A stretch of DNA of 64,000 nucleotides from Strongylocentrotus droebachiensis (Eukaryota > Echinodermata > Echinoidea > Camarodonta > Strongylocentrotidae). The stretch lies in contig JAVYIG010006370.1 of NCBI GenBank assembly GCA_035222895.1, positions 55,082-119,081 on the forward strand, read 5' to 3'. Shown in pieces: positions 11,977-25,700 of the stretch. Below the pieces are notes generated by a model that saw nothing but the letters and a program-made list of their open reading frames with translations, was not told the DNA's origin and did no database searches. A program made the position numbers and the translations under genes. Each line of letters begins with the position of its first letter. Position 1 is the stretch's first letter.

Positions 11977-14900
11977 TATACAGCTCCACACTGCACATAG
12001 AGAGATGGAGAGGGGGAATTAAGAAATGAACCTACGTGGTTGTTTCTATTAGAAGTGCATCTGTGACTGTCATTTCTGCATAGAGCTTTTCAATCAGTTT
12101 AATCAGAAATCTCTTCTTTTTGTCATCGGGACAATCTGCAAGAAAGAATATATAAAGATGGTGATTTGAATTGTTCAGTTAGGGGAGGAGGGGAGGGGGA
12201 GGAGGGGGAGGAGGGGAGGGGGAGGAGGGGAGGAGGGGAGGAGGGTGGGAGGAGGGGAGGAGGAGGGGAGAAGGAGGGAGGGAGGGGAAGAGGGGGAGGG
12301 GGGAGGCTCCATAAAGAACTGTCCTCATAACTAACAGTTTATTATGGAGCTTCATTTGACAAAGAATTATATACGTGGAATAAAATAGTTACAATAGCAT
12401 TTCAAACCAAACAGAATATAAAATACGAAAAAGGGGTGACGTAATTCAAACGAACTTAAAAATAAAAAAATTGTAGAAATGAATCAAATCAACTTTTATG
12501 GAAAAAAAAAGCTGAATGACAAAGGATAACAACAAAGAAGGAATGAAGTACATCGAGGAATATAAACGAGGAAGAATAGGATATGGGGTAAACGAACATC
12601 TTAAAAAGAACAGTTGGAACACCTCACGAACAGCAGAAGCGGTGAGGGGAAAAAACGATTAGGGCAAACCAGAAAGCAATAAAAAACTAATTCTGTGGCA
12701 GCTGACACTCTGGAAACTGTTTCCTGTGTCATGTTATCATACATGTATGAAACCAAAATTATCCAAACATTGCCCCGAGCAAAAGGGAAGAAAAACGTCA
12801 AAGATAATATGGCCACATGCTAGGCTCTGGGTAAACCTAACTGCGTGATAGTGTGACCCGGTCGATTGGAAAGCGCTTACTTGGGGGTTTCTGTTACAAG
12901 TATACCTATGAAATTCCATAAAATCATACATTACAGATCACTTTGAACCTCAGAGTTCAAAGGTGACGCAAGCTTATAAATACACCCTTGAAATAGAACC
13001 ATAATCAAATTGTTCGCTCCTTGTAAAAAAAAAGGGGGAGAGCACGGGAGGTGGCTATTTCGAAAATATTTTCTATCGTATTTAGGGCGAATTTAGTAGG
13101 GCGAATTTAGTAGGCCAAAAGAAATTTGTCAACGTTATACTATTTCAAATTCAATTTGCAAAAGTAAAATTGGCTTCTGTGTAACACTAAAAGATATTAA
13201 CAATTACACATAATGAATAAAATAATTGAATCTTTAAGACTTTAAACTTTAAATCCCCCCATGTCCAGAATTTAGGCGACGATTTTCAAAGCCTCTTATG
13301 TTATGCAGAAGGTGACATCAATGTACCTCTTTCCTCCTTCCCTTCTTGCATATCTCCATTTCTTTTTCATCCTTTCTTTCTGAGTTTTCTCTTTTTATAC
13401 CATCCCACTCAATTCATAATTTTCAATTTTTCTATCTCACACAGTGACCTATCAGAATCCCTGCATTTTCTTCAACCTACGTTCTCGCTCGTATTAAATT
13501 ATGCTTTTCCATCATACATTATTTCGCGCTTTTATCGAATAAAAATCCATTTCAATTTCAGTTGAATCTATGTCGACATTTGGTTACCTATTTTTTCTTT
13601 CGTTCTCTCTCGAGGGAACAATTTCATCGTACGTGCTAGACAGGAACACGTCAAGAAAAGGTTTATTAGCCCACGCCTGTCATTATCATCCACCAGTACT
13701 CATCTTCGACATGTGAGAAACATGTCCGACTTGATTACACGCTTTGCGTAAGCCTTGACATTATTACCCATCGCAGACCATCCCCCGCCCGTGCATCTAT
13801 GTACTATCATAGGACATTTTATTCATCCGCCCGTCGTGGATGTTATTATTTAAAAATCAAATAATACTTCACAGAGACGTAACCTGATACCTTGGCAAGT
13901 TGCGTATCGACAACTTTTGAGAGACAAAAATAAGGGGGGCGCCCCCGCCACAGCCGACATGTATACTGCATGGTTAAATGCTATACGAGATTTGATCAGA
14001 GATAATGCGCCTCTTTATTCCGTCAATCGTGGCAAGTGAACAAACAAGTCCACTGAAATTGAAACAAATAATGCCTAATAGGTGATATAAGAAACTGCGA
14101 ATGAGATTTGAATTAACACTATAAATATAATATTCTCAAGTATGCATAAGACACGCCTGAACATAATCATCCCAAAGGCGCAACGCATTTAGTATGGGTC
14201 AAGCTCGCTATCCATAAGGACAGCTATTCATAAGTACTATTATTCATAAGGACCGCTATCCATAACCTGACAAAATGAATAGCGGCCCTTATAAATAGCG
14301 AGCAAACCATAGACAATTAACCTCGCTATTCTAGGGACTGCCATTCATAAGGACCACTATTCATAAGGACCGCTATCCATAACGCGACTAAATGAATAGC
14401 GGTCCTTATAAATAGCGAGCAGACCTCTTTAGTATACAGGGTCGGTTAAATCCTGGAGCTGACCGTTTGATCAACTTACAGTTCCAATCGATAAGAGAAC
14501 GTCCCCCCCCCCCCCCCATTAATAGCAAAACCTCAATGATGCCCAATACTCAGTGGTCATTGGTCATCAAGGGCACTCGACATCCCATGGACAGGTTCAA
14601 TGAATATTCAACAAACGCTGCCCGACCTACCTTCATGAATTATTATTGTGTCATACTGATTGACACAATCTGTTTTGTTATTGCGCTGATTGATGTTATT
14701 ATTGGCAGGGCTGGCTGCACCTGAGTCAATTGAAGTTTTATGAATGCTTGGAATCTTGTATGTGGGAGCTGAGGAGAGTGGGTTTGAACTGACTGTGTAC
14801 CGACGCACCTCCCTTGTATAACCTCTGATGTTTGAGAAAATAAGACAGCAAATGAAGATATATATACCGATCTTTTTCTTTTTTCTTCGGAAGAAGATAC

Positions 14901-16722
14901 ACATGAACTAAATGGACAACGTCGATTAGTTGAGACGGACAGTCTCTGACAGTTTGCTCTTTCACACCTGCCACTCCGAGCACAAAGGCCGTCTGACCTT
15001 GGAAGGTTTATTCTGTGGACAGACAAAAATTGTAATTTGTCAGACAACAGGCGGTCCCGTTTTTGCTTCTTTGTCATTGCTGTTGTATTTCTTGTAGATA
15101 CACCACAATGGGGGTGAGTGCCCTCTTGCCCTCGGTGGGCCAAGTCTGCGGTGGACTTGGTTCTATCGACGGGGTAGAGAGAAGAAGAAGGAGAGGGATT
15201 ATATTTTTCTTGGATCACATATCGAAAGTGGACATGGTGCGAATCGACCAGAGAAGCGCTGAGAAAATGGGGATAGACCCGGGATAGACCCAGATTGTAG
15301 TCTTCTTTGGGTTTTTTCCTCAACAGTTAAACGCCCTTCGAACGGCACTTCCGACCCAGCGGTGTAAGGCGCAAGACTATTTGGACGAGAACCTCTCTCC
15401 GACCAACTGTGATCTTAAAACACTCGGAATTCGAAGACTTCCCATTCAAGTTTCACACTAACGATAAAGAATATTTCCATAATTCATATTGCAAGTGACC
15501 TGCATCTCTGAAATCTCTTCATCTTGCATAATAAAATAATCTTGTGATGTGAATTGCATCTCCATAACATTTATTAATCAATTTTCGTTCGAGATTTTTT
15601 TTAAGTATTTCACGTTCTTCTACTTTATCATCACCAAGCCACCCACCCTACTGCTCTATTCATTATATTGATAAGAACGTCTTCACACGTTCGACAAGGA
15701 TCCGCATCCTAGTTATTAGATGCTATACCTGATTGAAAGTTATTAAATCATAATTGGTCGAGGATGCATTTTCCTGACAAATAAAGTTCAGTCTCAAGGT
15801 CAAGTAGTGAAGCGTGCTTGTGACGAGCTCATTGAGGAAATCATTTTTTCTGAGATATTAAACAGATTTTCATCACAAAGCAAACTTCCAGCTTGTCTGT
15901 AAAGCTAAGGTCAACTGTACTGTGCTGTACTATCAAGTCAATGTACACGCCAATGTTTGAGCATAGTCTATACAGACACGCCTTTGGAATACGGAATGTT
16001 TATGAGAATGACTTATTTATTCTTATTCTGGTCTGTGTGACTTTCCTGTCACAATGGTTGTGTTCCCTGTATGTTGCTAGAAGTTGTCACGATGTGTCGT
16101 GTATAAACGGTGGGGTAGTTTATCAGCTCATGTTTTCCAAAACAACAAAATGGTTCAGGAATAGCTTGGTAACCGAGTCGAAGCTGACTGTTACACAGCA
16201 ATAAAGTGGACAATCTTACATCCGTGGATAACATGACTGGTTAAACCATTGCCCGGCATGTAAAAAAACTACCAGATTATTTTATGCCAGAATATCCACT
16301 ATAATGACATATAGCGCACTTGTAGTAAAGTTTATTACTGATTGAAATACACTTCGAAATTGTTCAATTACTGAAAAAATATTAGGAATATGCACATGAG
16401 ATTTTCCTTAAGAAACAACCAATGTTTGTTATGTTTTTTGTCTTTCTAGTATATAGAATGCTTGTATAACCATCTTCATGTAATCAAGTTATTAGAATAC
16501 TCAAGAACTGTTCGAAATTAGTCTACAATTCATTTTAATCAAATAAAAGTTACAGGGCAATACTGGTAATGAAGATAGATCAGAAATGTTATATTCACAC
16601 AGTAGTAGCGACAAAATAAACAATATGATTTAAACCTTTACTACAAATCTAATGCCCATTTCCCTCGTCACCACTCCTCATACAATTTCACTCTCTTATT
16701 CATGTCTCTCCCTCTCTCCCTC

Positions 16723-16762
<40 letters not shown>

Positions 16763-19700
16763 CTCTCTTTCTATCTTCCTGATCTCTCTATTTCTCTCCC
16801 TTCCCTACATGAAAGCGGGAGGTGTAACCACAAGTTAAATGCAGACACATGTTCAGAAGTACTGGCCCGAAGCAAGCTCTCTATTGCTCTCCACGGGAAT
16901 TGTTTGGATATCAGTAATTGCGTCTTCTTGTTCTCCCTAACAAACCGACACTTTATTCTAAGTTTAGGATAATTTACATCTATTATATGCGATAAAGGGT
17001 TTATTTCAGTAATGTCAGGAGATGTGAATAAATATCAAAATAAATAGGTCAATCGTAGATGAGGTCAACATCTAACCAAGATTAGATTGAGGTTTCTCAC
17101 TACATCGAGACGAAGGCTTTATATCAGCCACCTTATTCGCATTTCTCGCATTCTGGGGCAAAATGTAACACACCCATAGAATCACAACCATGTCTTAGCA
17201 TAAATCGTGTGGGCCAATTTCTCTAAAATACTGTTTATTCTGCAGTTTGTTCCACAAACGCCTGAAAATGGAACAAGAACAACCAAGCTTGTCAATTTCC
17301 CTTCCAAACTCCCCAGCTCTATCTATACTTCTCTTTACCTCTCTATTCTAATCCCGTACCACACCGTGCTCCCAAGTTCTAATTTCAATTCTCTTCGATT
17401 TTAAGACCTATGGTGACGCACTAGAATCGATATTTTGGTGAGTATTTGGTCTCTCTTTTAAAACCCGAGTCTACATTTTGCCGGAGTCTATTCTAAGGTC
17501 GTAACAATAAACGTTTCACATTCGGCAATCATCCCCGGACTAATTGGAGAGGTAAAAACCCAATTCTCACACTCCCAAACCCTTGAAACGTTTCTCTCCT
17601 CGCCATCTCCCACTTTGTTAGATGGTGTAAGGGGATCTAGAACATGACACTCCTTTGGCACAATAAGGATGTTTTCACTGGCATAAGTAGGCCAGCCTCA
17701 CAAAGGCTCATGCTCCAATTTTGCTTGCTATTGCATTCCTCAAGGGGGTAAGAGGAATCCTGGAACTTGATACACCCCTTCTCGGTGACTGTACAGGTGT
17801 TTTGCACCTGCGACTTGACACCCCACAGCACCCGACGGTCGAACCCCTGCCGATCCGGGGGCTTTTCGGCAATACATTGCTGCATCCCTGCACGGCAGCA
17901 ATTATTACCCTCATCTTCATTTCTTTTCAATGAAGGCTTTTCCACTTGTCTAAAGGTGTACGTCTGGATAATAAAACGAGTGTGCGCGTGCAAGGGTAGA
18001 TAATTAGAGTTTGTGCTGTCCACCGACAGGCTGGCACGCCCGCCCTTCGGTCAAACCCAAATAACAGCTCACCCTCTCCCATTCTCTCTCTCTCTCTCTC
18101 TCTCTCTCAGTTCCATTTTGTAAAAAATTGTGTACAACCTAGGAGGTAGATTCTCTTCAGTGGCTCCTCTAAAGAAACAGTCATAACAGTTCCACTCATG
18201 TAATTGGTAGTGAATAGTGAATTTGTATCAGATATCAATCCCTGGTATAGGCTACTCCTCCATAAGGACTCATTGAAGTCAGTAATAAAATACAAACAAT
18301 ATATGAAAACTGTGGCTGCTAAGTTTGTGCCCTACACATCTGATTACACGATCTTTGCAAATACGTTGTAATATGAACGAGATTCAAAAGAAACCAAACT
18401 TACCCACGAATACTCTTGGTGTGATGGGGCCCCTGGAAGTGGCTAGAGGACTGCAGTCTTCCTTGGTCGAATCTCGAACGGACGTTCCTGGTATAGGTTT
18501 CCCGGTGTCCACATAGACGCACCAGCAGTACTGCATCTGTTCATGGCATTGGACAGCCATGTAGTCACCCGTGATTGTACACTGGGGCACAAACACCACC
18601 GAGGCGGACGTTCTCTCCTGTTCCTCCAGGGCCCGTAGCCGCTCGGTTTCACAGGACAACACGGGTACATCTGAAATGATGAAAACTTAATCAAAGTATT
18701 TGGGATTTTATCATTTCAAAGCAATACCCCCAACGATGCAGAACTTACCATTCCCATTTTCAATTCTACCTGAAAACACTGATAAAACAACCTTGAGAGT
18801 ACCGGTGGGCTCACAGAGGTAGGGGAATCAAAATATTTCATTACTACATTGTTGTGTGGTGTATTTGATTGTTTAAACTAATTGGACAGAGTTTTCATGA
18901 ATTTTGATTGTATTTCTCCGGTATACTTCTGTAAATGAATTGAAGGACTGAGTTTCAAAACACTTTTCCTTCACAAAATATACATCATGAAAATTTAAAA
19001 AGCATATTTTATCATGCATTAATAAAACTGTATAAGTTTTAGGGCATAGTTTTCATCAGTTTGATACGGTATATTTGTATGAATAAGTATTTTGTTCCAA
19101 AAGGTTCCCACCTTTATTTGACCTTCATTCACGAAGTAAAATACAGCACTTTCATGAAAAGGTAGCAGCAGAATCTTACGAGTCGCCTATACTACCCGTA
19201 TCATAATAAGTGAACGCACTTTAATAATGTCAATCTCAACCCAAATTCTAAAAGCCTGCGACTTTCAAAATGGCTGCAGGGACCCACTGTTCTTACCCCT
19301 ACATTTTCGTCGACATTCGCATCCCTGAAAATGTGGTTTGAAACTCTAGAATAAAGGTCAACATAAATAAAGGTCAAGCCGCTGCTAATTCGCATTTCTA
19401 ATCTGAAACTGTTTATAAAATAAATATTCACCTTTTCATGAAATCATAACAAGTTGGAAGGTGTTTTTGAATGCCGAACTGCCCGAGGTAAGGGAACAAA
19501 AACAGCACCCGGTAAGTGAATTTTGAAAACCTTGCGAGGTTTGATTGATGAGTAGGGGTACCCAAGTAGCACACTGCATGAGCGATGAAAATGTGGAGGA
19601 TTTTTACGCCGTCAAGGGATTTTTGTTTCCGTTCAAGGCGTCGACAATTCACACATTATTTGACTTGTTATACCAACTTCATCTATATTTGAAATTTAAA

Positions 19701-22700
19701 ACGAAACCTTCAGTCCTAGCAATCTACTCTCTACATCTATTTTCATTAACACAATTAGTATTTTATGTATCGCTTGCATAAACATGGAGACATTTTTTGG
19801 ATGGGCAACAGTGATAAAAGAGACAATCTCTATCAATGATGTCTACCATATTCATCAGGATAATCAAATGTAGGGCTATTTTTATTTTTATGGTATAGTA
19901 CCTTCTCTCTCTTTCACACGATCATTTTTTCCCTCTCTCATAAATTCCCCCTAACCTTCATCGCATTACCATTACATGAGAGATCATACCATTCCATGAT
20001 ATCTTTGACATTGTCTAATGAAAGGGGAAGTATAAGGAACGTACTTAAGGAGTACATCCATTTCAACGACAGGCTATCATTATGCAGAGCAGGAATAGTA
20101 TTCTCAGTGTTCTTTAAGTCTTTATATACCCTTGTCACACTGACAAGACCGACACCTGACCGACAATAGTCCAAAACAGAACATTACGTTAACCCTCTCC
20201 CAAGAATGGGTCGGTAAGGAATCGGTTTGTGGTCGGTTTAGCGTTGGCTCTGAGGTTTCAGTCTTACCCTACCCCTTGATCGAAACTATTCTGGAGACAC
20301 CCCTTCCCCTGTCGGCTAAGGACCAACACTGGTGCGAGGATTTACAGTCTGATCCTTCTAGTGGATCTCGCTGATGGAAGGAATCAACCTGGGTTTGTTT
20401 GGAAGGATTTAACTCTCCTCCTGCCACGCCTCCTATTCCCCACTGACAAATTACAGTACATGCATCCCTTGGGGATCACGGGGTTAAGGTTTGACGGCGC
20501 GAGGAGGGCTTGGAAACTTCATTCCGAGGCGTACGTCTGGAATACTGAAGCGTAATGCATGGTTTCAGGAGTTTATTTTATATGATCACAACGTTTGTTC
20601 AACATAGCAAGTTTGCTTTTCAACGAAAATAAGCAAAAGGAACATGTTCAAAAGCAAACGTTTCTCAAATTCAGAAAGCTGGTAATGGTATTATTTATAT
20701 TAAAGAGCTAGCCGCCGCCTTCTCGTTTTTACATCATGAATGCCCACATTCTGTGATCATAACAATAACAAAAGAGAAGCTTGTAGACCACGTTTTCAAC
20801 ATCTGAAAGTTCTTGAGGGACTTTCGTTTAGGACTAAATTACAGGGCGGCTGTCAAATCAGTATTTAGCCCACCAACATGTTCGAGTAACAATGGTAAGT
20901 GAGTAATTATACCGCAAATCAGTCGAATAAAGACCAATTACTCTCAGTCGTCAAGTTGCGATAGCAAGGGTGTTGATTCGAAATGTTGTCTTTTCTTCTT
21001 TCTTCACTCAGCACTCAGCGCTGCAAACGTCATAAGACAGCTTAGACGAGAGACGCAAATTTGAACCAGCAATCGTTAATTTCCTGACCAATTTGATGGT
21101 GGATCTCAGTAAAGTCTCTATCCCCACACGACCAGTTTCGTGTCATGACTGATCGCAAATTGGCATCACATCCCAGCCACGAGGGAATCATTGAAGGAAA
21201 CGTGTAGGAAATATAAGATTCACACTCTTCGAACTCCCAGGGTGAAGCCATGAAAACAAAAATATCTGAAAATTGTAACCTTCATACCACTGGATAATAA
21301 CCCCTTCCCATTATCCAAACAACACACGTGTTTTGAAGATGCTACAGAAAATAATTTTCCTGAAGAAATAGTTTCGCGGTAATCGGGGAAATGATCAGAG
21401 TCACGATTTACTGCATAACAGCATCACTGTCTACTGTCTATATCTCATTCAAAACATACGTTTGGAAAAATGATAGCTGAGTCACCAAACTACAGAGGAT
21501 GACGATCTCATGGAATGCTACTTTCTATTTATGTTCAAACATATAAAGACAGATTTTAAGTTACTATATTTGGCATTATACCACCCATGATTCTATGAGA
21601 GATGATGATAATTCTCACTGATTTGTTTATCCAAGTACAGCGCCCACTATAGAACTTTAATCAATTAGTCGTCGTCAATAAATCCGAAATGCATGACACC
21701 AGTTTAATTCACTTATCATATCAAACGTTTAACAGATTATTATTTTAAAACATCTAGAGGGAAAGAAATAAACATTTTCAATATTGCAAACAATTATGTG
21801 GTCATCTGTAATTGGATTGGAGTCCGAGAGTTTCGTGTCATGAAGGAAAATAACTGAATATAATGATTTTTTTTTATAATGAAGATAATATTTACTTTGA
21901 TTGTCTGAATCTGCGTTGTCTCCGTGTGGAATCTGCCTTGTAACTAATAAAGGAGGACTCGCTGGAAGATACAAAAGAAGAGAGGGAAATCAATGAAAAA
22001 TTCTTCTGGTATTTAGATAATGTAGAAATAGGTATAACAAAATTGAATTCATGAAGGAGATACAACAAATATGAATTCCTGCTCTATTATTGGGGGGAAA
22101 AACGTGCATGGTACAGGGGCTTATCCTGATATCATGATGATCATACGAGCAAGGTTACTATCATTGAAATGAAATATTGTGTTTATGATTTTAGAACTTT
22201 GGATTTATTCTCCACTAGAAGTAAATGTGGAACCTTGACTTTCTCGAATTTTCACACGAGAATATCTGACGGCGTTGATATCAGTTACTATATAAACTGA
22301 TCAATATCATTTTGTTCTAGACCCAAGGCGTTCTGGAAGCCGGTCATGAAATCAAAGCATCATATCATCCCAGCATTGTATCACATCATAGCGGGGAGAA
22401 AATTGTTTTTAATATAGCAATACTTCTCAATTAATGCTTGGATTAATCTGAATATGTCTTCATGACATTAATTTTCATACTCATGATATAGACGGTTTTA
22501 TACTTTTAATTCTTTCATCATTTTCATTGATTCTTTTTTGTACAAAAGTTCTATGAACCAATTAAAAACACATCTAAATTTAACAAATTGTCTCCGTTTT
22601 GGGTTTACCAATTAGACTTTGAATCTTTGCTGATGCTAATGATATCTAAAGAAACTTGAAAGCAAATCTTACAGTATGCGATACAAACCTGTTGAAATCA

Positions 22701-25700
22701 AGAAAGATAAGAAAAGATGTTCGTTCGTACTTGACCTACCGTCTTGCGGACCCCCACTGTCAACGGTCGGTTCCTCTGGTTGCTCGTCTGAATTGAGTGA
22801 GAGAAAGAGTTTAAAAGAAACTATTACAGGAGTACTACAACCTTGGAGGTTGGAACCTAAGACAAGATAACCCTACGCGTCTTGCACTTGCCCGACACAT
22901 CATGGCCTGTCTACCACACAGCCGTGGCCCGATAGGAGAAAGCTAGGGGTAACACCTACCAGAGGGGGCGGGGAGGGGTAACCATGTACCCCTCCTTACA
23001 GGTGTGCACTGAAAGTGTGAATAAACATACAAGTTGAAGTGGACCAATGCGTACTGGTCATAAAATTTAGGGTGCTTTTTCTTTCTTTCTTTTTTTTCTT
23101 TGGCACAGGGAAGAAGATATAATTCGAGCGTTTTGAAGAAGAGATGAAAAAAGTACAGGTTTTTGTTTGAAAAAGATGTGAATTGGAAAGGAGGAGCGAT
23201 ATATTTGTGGGTAACTAGTTGAGTAGTATAATGGTATAAAAGTCCCGACGGGAAAAAACAGCCAGCAATCATTAAGAGAAGCAGAGGGTAAATTAGCGGG
23301 CAAGCAGACAGACTATGAGATCAGGCAAGGAAAGAACCATTGTAACACAAGAATCAATGCTTGAGGATATACATATTATGTTGTTCCAATCAACAATGAT
23401 AATATAGCTAGTACAGCAGCTTTGAAAAAAACAGAGAGGAATAAAGGTTAAAGGGAAGGTTATAGTTCACTTTCAAATCTACGAAACTGAGTCAGAATGA
23501 GTGTTGTCGCTATTCAAACATTCATTTGAACAGCGACATACTACTGAAGAGGAAAAAGGTAAGGTGGAAAAGGTGAAAGAGGCACACGACACATTAGAAT
23601 AAAAACCTAAATTTGATTTTGCTTGAAAACTTACTTTCATTATCTGATGAGTCAGACCAATGTCCATCGTGAACTGGGAATGGGAATGGTGATAGAAGGA
23701 AAATTTCATCATCGTACATTTTAAGAGATTAAAAGAAGAAATTAGAATTTCTACAACCCATGATCGCAATCTCCCTAGAACGACGGACCTATTAATTAAC
23801 AGGTCCGTAATAAAACGGTGATAAATCCCAATCATTTCTTGTTGGCCGATATTAGTGAAAAATAATAATTCTCTTGTTTGATAAAATATTTGGGACTGTG
23901 TCTTTTTTTTTTCCCCCCTTTTTTTTCTTCCAAATTTAATCAAATAACTTTGAATCGCATTTTCTCCATAAAATCAGTTACCCCCTCTTTATTTTCATTG
24001 CTAACCATTTAAAAGCGAATTTCGAAAGCAAACATATATATTGCCATTCCAAAAAAAGCATTGGAATTTAAAATGGATTGCTAGTTTTAGATGATATCTA
24101 TATTATTAGCAAGCAACATCAGCAATAATTTTCACAATATTTGTTATGAAAACATGATTATCGCATAGCCATTTCACTAAAGTAGAGAAAATGTTAGTAT
24201 ATGTTAGTACAGAAAATGCATTGAAAGAAACCAGGGTTATTTAGTTGAAAGCATTAATGTGAAAACAATAAAAATGGAATGGATGCAATAAATGTTATAT
24301 GTCATGATAACGAGTTAGTTCCAATGATTAATTAATTGTTCATTATGTGACGACCGTCACACACCATTCTTCTCAACAATAATCAGCGTTACCACGATTC
24401 TCGTTCGACGATATGGATTTACACACATCAATTCCACTAACGCAGCAAAGGGGAGGGGCTGCCCCCCCCCTATCCTCCGTGCTAATGAAAATGTATTGGT
24501 ATATCTGCACAATCATATTCACATCATACAAGCCCCCCCCCCCCCCTTCTCTCTCTATCCCTCTATTTCCAACTAATTTTATGATGTGCATAATACACAT
24601 TACCAGGAATAACATTTAATCTTCATTCATATTTTTGCTCTCATCGTATCATAATGATACAGAGAGAGATGGGACTGTGTATAGACACACCTGTACGCTA
24701 ACGTATACCAACTATATCAAATAGGAAAATATCCAATTAAGATGACTGTGTATGCTCCCTCCCTCCCTCGTCTGGGCTGGGCTGGGCTTGTGTTGGCGTT
24801 ATTGTTGGTAGCTTTTTGGGTCATTGAGGTGGTGTTTGAGGAGCACCTTACAGCCTAGCCTGCAGGTGTCACCTGTGCAATCTATACCGATGGGATCTTT
24901 ACTGTTTGCCCACCCCCTTTTATGACTCCGGATTACCCTTTAGGGCAACAAAAGGGTGTTATAATCACTCTTATATTGCCCGTTCTTAATACAGGAAACC
25001 CCCGGTGAGAGACAGACAAGACTTTACCTTTCGATATGGCTACTGGAAAACAAGTAAACACGACTAGCCAGTAATATTACTTCTTTAGCTTTGATCTTCT
25101 TAAAGCCAGACCACCCCTCCCAAAATCGTCAAATCTGAACTTGCAGATTCTGATTGTGTCAACGACTGTCAACGACAAATCACTTCACAATGCTTCCATA
25201 TTTCTCTTGTGCTATGATATTGTATACAATGAATGCTCAAGAAACATCAAAATGTTTTGATAAAGATCTCTTTCAACTTGCATCCTATTTTATGAGCTTA
25301 CGAATGTGTTTGAAGAAGAAGATAAATCGGACGTGTGATAAACTTATCGTTTCCTCCATAAATTATTCCAGTACTGTGGGGGGTGTTTTTTATATTTTGA
25401 ACATTACATTATTTTCTTCTTTGCATGATTATTGAGGTGTGACCCATGATTTTTTTTGCCACACAAGACGATGGTTGGTCATAATTCAACCATTATGATG
25501 CGTGAGAATATGAATATGAAACCCCTATTTTATGCATGTGGCAGGTGTTGTTTTCATTTACGATCCCCTTCAATGTGGTAGAAGTTGACATGAAAGATAT
25601 GAGTGGTAGAGCTGCACGTCCCTTTACCAAGACACGCCCACATACAAACATTATCAATCGGACCATAATAAGATACAGCTGAAAGTATTTATCGCAATGT

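Larger units (their letters stand above)
10861..12035 (-). other. SMOC intron 10
   Basis: 1.2 kb. Holds a composite TA/T/G microsatellite (11064-11138) and a second TA run (11944-11972). Nothing else recognised. Confidence 0.85.
12136..18403 (-). other. SMOC intron 9
   Basis: 6.3 kb. Besides the GGAGG array it holds tandem hairpins (14203-14420), a 15-base C run (14503-14517), an unexplained 226-codon frame (14643-15323, - strand), CT repeats (16728-16757 and 18083-18108) and a GC-richer Cys-containing frame at 17637-18023. No additional exon with matching phase 1 ends was found. Confidence 0.75.

Noticed and set aside
17637..18023. 128-codon Cys-rich - strand frame in SMOC intron 9, considered as an additional SMOC exon
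   Set aside because: The only acceptor-like site (acctttag near 17946) gives phase 2, not the needed phase 1, and no matching donor was seen. I could not assign a domain.
21042..21251. 69-codon Cys-containing - strand frame in SMOC intron 8
   Set aside because: No convincing phase-1 splice pair and no recognisable domain; exons 8 and 9 already join in frame without it.
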